From positions 1-7,676 of the forward strand of contig JAFDCW010000185.1 in NCBI GenBank assembly GCA_019312705.1: DNA of 7,676 bases, read 5' to 3'. The position numbers and the translations under genes are program-made. Each line of letters starts with the position of its first letter. The first letter of the stretch is position 1. Shown in pieces: positions 1 to 6,104 of the stretch. The notes under the pieces are model-generated. The model did not search any database, was not told the origin of the DNA, and saw nothing but the letters and a program-made list of their open reading frames with translations. The stretch comes from Deltaproteobacteria bacterium (GTDB taxonomy: Bacteria > Myxococcota > Polyangia > Polyangiales > B10-G4).

Positions 1-468
1 TTTCAAATCGACGTGGGCTATCCATCCGCTGCGGAAGAGGTAGAGATCGTCCAGCGCACCACCGCCCCGGCCCAGGAGACGCCGGCCGCGGTCCTCGGGC
101 GCGACGAGATCCTCGCGCTCCAAGAGCTCGTCCCCCGGGTGCCCGCGGCCAAGCACGTCATCGAACATGCGGTCGCCATCGCTCGGGCTTCGCGGCCGGA
201 CCAAGAGTCCAAGAGCACCCAAAGCGTTCCTCCGCTGGTCCGCGACTACGTGGCCTTCGGCGCGGGTCCCCGAGCGAGCCAGGCGTTGATCCTCGGTGCC
301 AAAGCCCGAGCCGTCCTCGACGGTCGCTTCGCCGCCGAAGTCGAAGACGTACGCGCCCTCGCCGCGCCGGTGCTCCGGCACCGCCTGGTCATCAACTTCC
401 GAGCCGAAGCCGAGCGCGTCGCCCCGAAGGACATCATCGCCGCCATCCTCGAGGGCGTTCGCCCGTGA
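1..468 (+). CDS. MoxR-family AAA+ ATPase, C-terminal part (5' end outside window)
   Basis: The reading frame is open from base 1 and ends at TGA 466-468, giving 155 residues. It starts just after where the arginine-finger region (ArfDRF) would lie: visible residues 1-8 (FQIDVGYP) match the end of the MoxR AAA+ core. The helical lid follows, with the sensor-2 motif GAGPRASQAL at residues 87-96 and the usual family ending VLRHRLVINF at 124-133, then a short helix DIIAAIL. The Walker A and B motifs lie upstream, out of view. MoxR ATPases are cytoplasmic and couple ATP hydrolysis to remodelling or metal loading of partner proteins, often VWA proteins encoded next door. That is the arrangement here: the DUF58 gene starts 10 bp after this stop, so the two are surely one operon. 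No truncation or frameshift shows in the visible part. Family assignment is firm; the client is unknown. Confidence 0.93.
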   Translation, partial: FQIDVGYPSAAEEVEIVQRTTAPAQETPAAVLGRDEILALQELVPRVPAAKHVIEHAVAIARASRPDQESKSTQSVPPLVRDYVAFGAGPRASQALILGAKARAVLDGRFAAEVEDVRALAAPVLRHRLVINFRAEAERVAPKDIIAAILEGVRP

Positions 469-478
469 GTGCAGCGTC

Positions 479-1405
479 GTGAGCCTGGACCCGGACGTTG
501 CCCAGCGCGTCCAGAGCCTGACCCTTTCCGCCCGCCGCGCCGTCGAAGGGCTGCTCTCGGGCATGCATCGGAGCCCCCACCGCGGCGCTTCGGTGGTCTT
601 TGTCGAGCACCGCGAGTACCGGCCCGGAGACGACCCCCGGCTGCTCGACTGGCGCGCCTTCGCCCGGACCGATCGGGACGTCATCAAGCGCTTCGAGCAG
701 GAGACGCAGCTGCGAGCCACCCTCGTCCTCGATCGCTCGGGGTCGATGGCGTATCCAAAGAACGGCAAAAAAGAGGGAAAACAAAGCGGCCCCGCGGACA
801 AACATACGCACGCCGCGACCCTGCTCTCGGCCCTCGCCTACGTGCTCATCCGCCAGGGCGACGCCGCCGGCGCGGCCCTCTTCACCGACGAGGTCGGCGA
901 CGTCGTGCCCCCGCGCACCCGCCCGGCCCACCTCGAGACCGTGCTCACGGCCCTCGCCCAACCGGCGGAGCCCGGCGCCCCGACGGACCTGCGCGCAGCC
1001 CTCTATGCCGTCGCCGAGCGCGCCGGCCGCCGGGGCGTCGTGGCCATCGCGAGCGACCTCATCGACCTGCAAGAAGACGCCCTCGCCCCGATCGCCCACC
1101 TCGTCTCCCGGGGCCACGAAGTGATTCTCTTCCACGTGCTGCACCCCGACGAAATCGACCTGCCCTTCCCTGGCCCGACCCGGTTCCTGGGCTGTGAAGG
1201 TGAAGAGGCGATCGATGCCGACGCAGACGCCGTGCGTCGGTCCTACAAGCGCGAGATTGAGGCGTTCATCGACACGACTCGCCGGCGCGCGGTTGCCGCC
1301 GGGGCGCGCTATACCCTCGCGCGCACCGACGGACGTCCCGAGCAACAGCTCGGCGAAGTGTTGGCCGCCGGTCGACGGAACCCCGGCTCCCCCGGATCGC
1401 GCTGA
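479..1405 (+). CDS. DUF58 domain protein with VWA-like fold, MoxR partner
   Basis: This is a 308-residue protein from GTG 479, the first plausible start after the MoxR stop; the frame is open further upstream but only inside moxR. The DUF58 signature is clear: VEHREYRPGDDPRLLDW at residues 42-58 and ARTD at 62-65, leading into a VWA-like core. The metal-ion-dependent adhesion site looks complete: D85-x-S87-x-S89 (DRSGSM), T169 (PTDLRAAL) and D193 (ASDLID). There is no signal peptide or membrane helix, so it is probably cytoplasmic. DUF58 proteins are the standard partners of MoxR ATPases, and the gene sits between moxR and a batA-like gene. No good Shine-Dalgarno precedes the GTG, suggesting coupling to moxR translation. 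One oddity is a Lys-rich, A-rich insert at about residues 93-108, immediately after the first metal-site loop. The exact function is unknown; the family is confident. Confidence 0.93.
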   Translation: MSLDPDVAQRVQSLTLSARRAVEGLLSGMHRSPHRGASVVFVEHREYRPGDDPRLLDWRAFARTDRDVIKRFEQETQLRATLVLDRSGSMAYPKNGKKEGKQSGPADKHTHAATLLSALAYVLIRQGDAAGAALFTDEVGDVVPPRTRPAHLETVLTALAQPAEPGAPTDLRAALYAVAERAGRRGVVAIASDLIDLQEDALAPIAHLVSRGHEVILFHVLHPDEIDLPFPGPTRFLGCEGEEAIDADADAVRRSYKREIEAFIDTTRRRAVAAGARYTLARTDGRPEQQLGEVLAAGRRNPGSPGSR

Positions 1406-1410
1406 GGAAG
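1404..1410 (+). promoter_or_regulatory. Shine-Dalgarno of the BatA-like gene
   Basis: The sequence GAGGAAG begins inside the TGA stop of the DUF58 gene and lies 4 bases before GTG 1415, with the GAGG core about 7 bases from the start. It is the only strong ribosome binding site among the internal gene starts of the window, and it fixes 1415 as the start of the next gene. Confidence 0.75.
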
Positions 1411-1414
1411 CACC

Positions 1415-3487
1415 GTGGGTTTCGCGACGCCGCTCATGCTCCTCGGCCTGCTCGCCGCCGCTGTGCCGGTGGCCGCTCATCTCATGCGGCGCCGCGACCT
1501 GCCACGGGTCGAACTGCCAACCGTCGCGCTGCTTTCCCGGGCCATCGCCCGGAGCCGGCGGCGCGTGCACGTGGTGGACCTCCTGCTCTTGGCGGCGCGC
1601 ATTCTCCTGATCGTCGCCCTGGCCGTCGCCGTGGCCGACCCCTTCATCGAAGTCCGCCTCGCCTACGGCGATGGCCAGGCCGCTTCGGTGGCCATCGTCA
1701 TCGACGACTCGATGAGCATGGAGCGACCGCTCGCCGCCGGCGGCGCAGAAGGAACAGGAGGAAGAGACGAGCCCCTCGCCGCCCTCGCCCGGGCTGAAGC
1801 CCAGGACGCCATCGACGCGCTCCCGGAGGGTTCCGAGGTCTCGGTCATCCTCGCGGGAAGCCCCTTCCGGCTGCTCGTCCCTCGGACCGACGACCTCGCA
1901 ATCGCTATACAGGCCCTGGACGAACGGGGGGGACCGAGTGCCCGCGCGACGGACCTTCCTGGAGCCGTCGCCCGCGCAATTCGCGAACTCGCGGGGGCGG
2001 GGGTCGAGGCCCGGCGCCTCCTCGTATTCACCGACGGCGCCGCCCACGCCCACATCGACGACGTGCGCTGGCCCGAAGGGGGCATCTCCGTCGAGGTCCG
2101 TCGCTACGAAGGCCGACCGGACAACCGCGCCATCATCGCCGCCGAGGTCGCCCTCGACCCGACGACCCCCGGGCAGGTTTCCATCGCGGTGCACACCCGC
2201 GCCCACGGCGACTTCCCGGAAACGCGAGTCCGACTGCTCCAGGGCGACGCGGAGATCGACGCCCGGTCCGTCGACCTCACGACCGGGTCGAGCCGCGTCA
2301 CCCTGCACGGCCCCCTCGCGGTGGACGGAGACCCGTCCGCACGCCTGGTCCTGGATCGTGACGAGGGCGACGCCGTCGCGATCGACGATGAACGGGCGGT
2401 GCTGCTCCGGCGCTCTGCTGCGGTGCGAGTCCTCCTGGTCGACGGGGACCCCCACCCGAGCCGGGACCGAGACGAAGTCGGCTACCTCGCTCGAGCCCTC
2501 GACCTCGCCCCCGAGGACCACGGGGTGCTCAGCTATCGCGTCGTGGACCCCGACACCGCCGAAGCTCTCGACCTCGCCGCCTGGGATGTCGTCGTCCTGG
2601 CCAATGTCCGGGTGCCCTCCAGCCAGGCGACGACGCGCCTGCGCCGCTTCGTCGAAGACGGCGGCGGGCTCCTGATCGCCGGCGGAGACCGCGTCGAGAC
2701 CGGCCCCTACGCCGCGCGCCTCGGCGAGCTGCTCCCGGCCCGCCCGACCGCCATCGCGGCGAGTCCGGGCCTGTCCTTGGCGTCGCCCATCCCCTCCGAT
2801 GCAGCTCGGGCGACCGCCTTGGGCCTTCGTGTCTCGAACCTCGAAGGGACCACGGCGACCCGGCGGTGGGTCCTCGACGCCCCGCCGACCGGGGCCCAGG
2901 TGGCCGTCGCGTTCACCGACGGCAGTCCCGCTCTGGTCCTCGGTGAGGTCGGCTCCGGGCGCACCGCGATGCTCGCCCTCACCCTCGACGCCGCTTGGTC
3001 TGACCTGCCCTACCAGCCGGGTTTTCTCCCCCTCATGGTCGAACTCCTCGAACACCTCGCGCCAGACGGCGAGCGGCCCCGGGGCGCGATCGTGCCCGGC
3101 ACGGTTCTCGAGTTGGCGACACCCCCGGGGGCCGACGCGATGGTCATCGTCGGGCCCGATGGCAGCCGCCACGAGTACGACGAGAGAGGCCCTTTCACGT
3201 TTGAGCAGACCGCAGCCCCCGGGGCCTACCGAGTTCTCGCCGCCGCCCGGGGCGGGGCCCTCTCCGACATCGGTCCGTCGGCCTTTGTCGTCGCCCCCCC
3301 GAGCGCCGAAAGCGACCTCACCCCCGGCGACCCTGACGAGGACCCTTCGAGGGTCGGGACGCAGCGAGCCGATGGGGACACCGTCACGAAGCGGGGAATC
3401 GCACCCTGGCTCTTCCTCCTCGCCGGAATCCTCGCCGTTGTCGAAGGTTGGTTGCGCATGCGCCGCCGCGCATGGGCGGCGAGCTAG
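1415..3487 (+). CDS. BatA-like membrane VWA protein with glutamine-amidotransferase-like domain
   Basis: This is a 690-residue protein starting at GTG 1415 behind a good ribosome binding site. The N-terminus is the BatA-type anchor: a helix at about residues 5-23, the basic RRRDLPRVELPT stretch, a basic loop, then a second helix at about 53-75. A VWA domain follows (about 91-230) with metal-site residues D97-x-S99-x-S101 (DDSMS), T179 and D207 (VFTDGA). After a beta-sandwich-like region, residues 336-450 resemble a class I glutamine-amidotransferase fold (VRVLLVDGDPHPSRDRDE, WDVVVLANV, FVEDGGGLLIAGGD). A further beta-rich part (about 555-627) leads to a C-terminal helix at about 661-680 and a basic tail. 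Most of the protein should be periplasmic. I see no cysteine in the whole sequence, so the amidotransferase-like module cannot use the usual Cys nucleophile and is probably structural. It closes the MoxR-DUF58-BatA operon; envelope maintenance is a likely but unproven role. Confidence 0.9.
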   Translation: MGFATPLMLLGLLAAAVPVAAHLMRRRDLPRVELPTVALLSRAIARSRRRVHVVDLLLLAARILLIVALAVAVADPFIEVRLAYGDGQAASVAIVIDDSMSMERPLAAGGAEGTGGRDEPLAALARAEAQDAIDALPEGSEVSVILAGSPFRLLVPRTDDLAIAIQALDERGGPSARATDLPGAVARAIRELAGAGVEARRLLVFTDGAAHAHIDDVRWPEGGISVEVRRYEGRPDNRAIIAAEVALDPTTPGQVSIAVHTRAHGDFPETRVRLLQGDAEIDARSVDLTTGSSRVTLHGPLAVDGDPSARLVLDRDEGDAVAIDDERAVLLRRSAAVRVLLVDGDPHPSRDRDEVGYLARALDLAPEDHGVLSYRVVDPDTAEALDLAAWDVVVLANVRVPSSQATTRLRRFVEDGGGLLIAGGDRVETGPYAARLGELLPARPTAIAASPGLSLASPIPSDAARATALGLRVSNLEGTTATRRWVLDAPPTGAQVAVAFTDGSPALVLGEVGSGRTAMLALTLDAAWSDLPYQPGFLPLMVELLEHLAPDGERPRGAIVPGTVLELATPPGADAMVIVGPDGSRHEYDERGPFTFEQTAAPGAYRVLAAARGGALSDIGPSAFVVAPPSAESDLTPGDPDEDPSRVGTQRADGDTVTKRGIAPWLFLLAGILAVVEGWLRMRRRAWAAS
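3461..3481. other. GC-rich inverted repeat at the convergent gene junction
   Basis: CGCCGCC (3461-3467) pairs perfectly with GGCGGCG (3475-3481) around a 7-base loop. It lies within the last codons of the BatA-like gene, directly before the junction with the oppositely oriented deacetylase gene. No T-run follows on either strand, so it is not a classical intrinsic terminator. It could slow polymerase or shield the 3' end, or be a by-product of Arg/Ala codons in GC-rich DNA. Confidence 0.3.
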
Positions 3488-3493
3488 AGCGCC

Positions 3494-4366
3494 TTAGCCG
3501 GGCGTCTGGAGAGCGTAGAGCGACCTATCGACGAGGCTCCACGCGTCGAGGCCGCCAGCGACCGCCAAGCGAAACATCGCCATGCCCTCCCCGCCTTCGA
3601 TCTTCACGCGCGGCAAGGTGAGCGGGTCCGCCCCGGCAGAGGCTGCCCCGTGCTGCGAGGTGAATATGCAGCGATAGCCCGCCTCGTGAATCGCCGACGC
3701 GGTCCCCGCGTCGTAGTCGGCCCGAGTCCCGTACGGGTAGGCGAAGCTGCTGACATCGCCCCCGAGGCGCTCTTCGAGCAGCTCCCGGGATTGCGCCGCC
3801 TCGCCGGCCACCTCTTCGGCCGAGAGCCGAGCCATCGAACGGTGCGTCATGGAATGGGATTGCACGGCGATGCCGCCCGCAGCGATTTCGGCGAGCTCAT
3901 CCCAATCGACGAAGGCCTCGGCAGCGCTCCCGTCTTGGCCGTACCCGGTGCCCACGGCCCCGGCGACAGTGAAGAGCACCGCCGGGACCTCGTGGTCTCG
4001 GAGAATGGGCAGGGCGACCCGATGCACGCTCAGGGAGCCGTCGTCGATGGTCACGAGACAAGCGCCACGCCTCGGCACGAAGTCACCAGCGAGAAACTGT
4101 TCAAACTCGGAGAGTGAGATCGCGAGACGGCGTTCCGCGAGGTAGCGCACCTGCTCTTCGAAGGACTTCGTCGCGATACGAAACGGTTCCCGGACGGCAT
4201 CACCAAACCGGTGGTAGGTCAGAACCCGCACTTCGGGGCCGAGGCGCAGTCGCTCCGCCAGAGCGAGGCGACCCGTGGCCACGGAACCGAAGGCAACCGC
4301 CGCTCGAGCGGCCTTCTTTGCCGCCCATCGCTGGCGCGTGATCGACTCGGACTTGGGCCCGGTCAA
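3494..4366 (-). CDS. Polysaccharide deacetylase (NodB homology domain, CE4-like)
   Basis: From the preferred TTG at 4366 this is 290 residues. It removes acetyl groups from a saccharide, typically N-acetyl groups, using a divalent metal. The domain opens with VRVLTYHRFGD (residues 46-56), typical of surface-polysaccharide deacetylases. Motif 1 reads TIDDGS (106-111) with both Asp kept, motif 2 is HSMTH (171-175), and motif 3 is FAYPYG (208-213); D109, H171 and H175 form the metal triad. The LPRVK segment near the end is also usual. No clear signal peptide is present, so it may act in the cytoplasm on a lipid-linked or nucleotide-linked sugar. The start is uncertain: TTG 4366 overlaps the upstream TGA (TTGA), while GTG 4282 would give 262 residues; neither has a good ribosome binding site. 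The frame is open further upstream, but only inside the glycosyltransferase gene. It is the last gene of its operon in the window. Confidence 0.9.
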   Translation of the reverse strand: MTGPKSESITRQRWAAKKAARAAVAFGSVATGRLALAERLRLGPEVRVLTYHRFGDAVREPFRIATKSFEEQVRYLAERRLAISLSEFEQFLAGDFVPRRGACLVTIDDGSLSVHRVALPILRDHEVPAVLFTVAGAVGTGYGQDGSAAEAFVDWDELAEIAAGGIAVQSHSMTHRSMARLSAEEVAGEAAQSRELLEERLGGDVSSFAYPYGTRADYDAGTASAIHEAGYRCIFTSQHGAASAGADPLTLPRVKIEGGEGMAMFRLAVAGGLDAWSLVDRSLYALQTPG

Positions 4367-5097
4367 CGGCGACCCAACTCGCGAGCCACGCGAAAGAGGT
4401 ACAGAGGGTTGCCGAGCAGGTAGCGACGCGCTTTGTGCGGCTGCTGAATGAGAATCTGCAGCCATTCGAAGCCGGCCTGGCGCACCCACGACGGCGCTCG
4501 TTCGAGATTGCCCGCCCAGTGATCGAAGAGGCCACCGACGGCGGCCACCAGAGGCACATCGAGGCGGTCCCGATGGTCGTGGATCCAACGCTCTTGAATC
4601 GGATTGCCCATGCCGACGAGCAGCATATCGGGCTTGGCCGCGGCGATATCGTCGAGCACCGGCTCGATCGGACCGTCGAAAACGAAACCGTGGTGATATC
4701 CGACGAGCTCCCACCCCTGAAAGCGCTCTTGGCAAAACGCCGCGGTCCGGCCGATCGTGTCCTCGGAGGCCCCGAGCAGGTAGTAGCGGAAGCCCCGTCC
4801 GTCCGTCGCGTCGAGGAAGGCGGGGGTCAGGTCGGTGCCGTTGAGGTTCGCCTTGATGCGGCGCCCCTGCATCTTGACTCCCCAGCGCACGCCGGTCCCG
4901 TCGCCAAAAACGATATCGGCACCGTTCAGCACCTCCCGGTACTCGGGGTCGTCGGTCGCACAGTTTAGGGTGTGGGCGTTGACGTAGTAGAGAACGTCGG
5001 TCCGCGACCGATCCTCGACGCGTTCGGCCAGAAAGCCGAGCGCCTCGTCCAACGTCAGGTCGGCGATGTCGACGCCGAGCAATCGGAGAGTATCCAT
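4363..5097 (-). CDS. WecG/TagA/CpsF-family glycosyltransferase (GT26)
   Basis: This is a 244-residue protein, the usual length for the family. GT26 enzymes transfer an N-acetylmannosamine-type sugar (ManNAc or ManNAcA) or another hexose from a nucleotide donor to a lipid-linked acceptor at the inner membrane face. Visible family signatures are YYVNAHTLN (37-45), GDGTGVRWG (65-73, with D66 the likely catalytic Asp), LNGTDL (85-90), KPDMLLVGMGNPIQERWI (155-172), VGGLFDHWAGNLERAPSWV (187-205) and the C-terminal basic appendage GFEWLQILIQQPHKARRYL (209-227), which in TagA helps membrane association. The start is ATG 5097, 4 bases after the lipoprotein stop. GTG 5112 is an alternative that would overlap that gene; neither has a Shine-Dalgarno, so coupling is likely. 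Its stop overlaps the preferred start of the deacetylase gene. The sugar cannot be told from sequence alone, so no gene symbol is given. Confidence 0.93.
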   Translation of the reverse strand: MDTLRLLGVDIADLTLDEALGFLAERVEDRSRTDVLYYVNAHTLNCATDDPEYREVLNGADIVFGDGTGVRWGVKMQGRRIKANLNGTDLTPAFLDATDGRGFRYYLLGASEDTIGRTAAFCQERFQGWELVGYHHGFVFDGPIEPVLDDIAAAKPDMLLVGMGNPIQERWIHDHRDRLDVPLVAAVGGLFDHWAGNLERAPSWVRQAGFEWLQILIQQPHKARRYLLGNPLYLFRVARELGRR

Positions 5098-5101
5098 CGC
5101 G

Positions 5102-6061
5102 TCACGGCACACAGTCGATGTTGATGACGGTCATGCACCCTGGCGCGGTGAGCCACTGGTCCACGGCGAAGCGCTCGGAGCAGGTTCCAGCCAGGGGATC
5201 GAGGGGCGTCACCGGAGCAAAGGACTCGACGACGTTGGGGAAGAAGACCTGCTTGGCGCGGTCCTCGGTGGTACACACGGCACCGTCTATGACGCCCGGG
5301 GGATTGCCGCCGCCGGCCTCGCAGAGGGGCACGAGGCGGTCACCGACGATGGCCCCGGTTGCGGTGACATTGAATGCGTTGTCGTGGGTGATGGAAGCGC
5401 CGAGTTCGGCGCCCTCCCCCCCGGCGTCGTTGTCGACGGGGTTGAAACCGCACGCGATGAAGCCAGTGGCCGGGTCACGGGTCACGCCGGCGGCGGCGGT
5501 GGTGGCGACGAGGCCCGCTTCGTCCGGGAGGACCATTTCGTATGCTTCATAGTCCGCACCGCGGGTCATCTCCGCCCGGATGGATCCGGCGTAGTCCGTG
5601 ACCGGGTCGACCTGGAGGAAGGTCAGCGTATCGGTCGGCGCGCTCAGCGAATATTCACCAACGGCATCGGTCGTCGTAGTCGCCATGACCTCGCCGGCCA
5701 GGTTCTTCAAGAAGACCGCGGCGCCGACCACGCGCCCCCCGGGGGTGACCATGGCGCCGTCGGGCATGCCACCGTCGGGCCACGGGGCGACGCCGCCGTC
5801 GGGCTCGCGATCGGTTGCGCCTTCGACGAAGACCGTGCCAGTGAACATGAGCGCTCCGCCGCCATCCGGCGCGCCGCTGTCCATGCCGCCGCCGCTATCC
5901 GTGGCACCGTCGGTCGGCGTGCCGGTGTCCGTAGCGCCGTCAGTCGGCGTACCGCTGTCGACGCCTCCGTCGGGAGAGGCCCCGTCGTCACCGCAGCCCA
6001 CGAGGCCTGCCGCGAGGATGAAAGTGGAAACGACCGAGAGGATTGAAGTTCTGTATTTCAT
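5102..6061 (-). CDS. Lipoprotein of unknown function with carboxypeptidase-regulatory-like domain
   Basis: This is a 319-residue protein from ATG 6061, with only a weak AGGT ribosome binding site 8 bases upstream. The signal peptide (MKYR, then a hydrophobic stretch) ends in lipobox LVGC, predicting lipidation at C23. Gly follows the Cys, so the inner-membrane retention Asp is absent at +2. Residues 24-70 are a low-complexity Asp/Gly/Thr/Pro linker containing two copies of a 10-residue repeat (GTPTDGATD core). Residues about 74-152 look like a carboxypeptidase-regulatory-type beta sandwich (FTGTVFVEG, GRVVGAAVFLKN, TDAVGEYSLSAP, TFLQVDP), with a Pro/Gly/Asp-rich insert at 84-109. The rest is not a family I recognise; it carries six Cys (204, 247, 263, 294, 309, 317), suggesting up to three disulfides. 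It lies between the GH9 and GT26 genes, so a role in glycan export, binding or anchoring is possible but unproven. Confidence 0.85.
   Translation of the reverse strand: MKYRTSILSVVSTFILAAGLVGCGDDGASPDGGVDSGTPTDGATDTGTPTDGATDSGGGMDSGAPDGGGALMFTGTVFVEGATDREPDGGVAPWPDGGMPDGAMVTPGGRVVGAAVFLKNLAGEVMATTTTDAVGEYSLSAPTDTLTFLQVDPVTDYAGSIRAEMTRGADYEAYEMVLPDEAGLVATTAAAGVTRDPATGFIACGFNPVDNDAGGEGAELGASITHDNAFNVTATGAIVGDRLVPLCEAGGGNPPGVIDGAVCTTEDRAKQVFFPNVVESFAPVTPLDPLAGTCSERFAVDQWLTAPGCMTVINIDCVP
5901..5960. repeat. Two tandem 30-bp direct repeats in the lipoprotein linker
   Basis: Bases 5901-5930 and 5931-5960 are head-to-tail copies that match at 24 of 30 positions. They encode two copies of a 10-residue unit, (S/T)GTPTDGATD, in the linker after the lipidated Cys. 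The differences are mostly synonymous, which suggests an older duplication kept at protein level; unit number may vary between strains. Confidence 0.75.
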
Positions 6062-6104
6062 GGCGGTTACCTATCGTGGGCCTAGGGTCTCATCCCGATC
6101 GTGT

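Noticed and set aside
770..783. Possible slippery site (six A, then G) in the DUF58 gene
   Set aside because: The phase is AAA AAA G rather than A AAA AAG, there is no obvious stimulatory stem or upstream SD, and the normal frame encodes an intact domain. Frameshifting is not supported.
469..1197. Plus-strand frame of 242 codons overlapping the DUF58 gene
   Set aside because: The translation is almost entirely Arg/Pro/Ala with no recognisable motif, and the overlapping frame carries the full DUF58 signature. It is an out-of-frame shadow.
1991..2007. G-rich run that might form a G-quadruplex
   Set aside because: It has only two strong G-runs inside coding sequence (Ala/Gly/Val codons), not the four needed for a canonical quadruplex.
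434..3172. 912-codon open frame on the minus strand, antisense to the DUF58 and BatA-like genes
   Set aside because: Very long antisense frames are expected in GC-rich DNA opposite genes with strong third-position G/C bias. Its translation is low complexity (rich in G, R, D, E), shows no family motif, and both opposite-strand genes have clear domains.
5066..6046. 326-codon plus-strand frame opposite the lipoprotein gene
   Set aside because: The minus strand gives a signal peptide, lipobox and recognisable domain, while this translation is rich in G, R, H, D and V with no motif. It is an antisense shadow.
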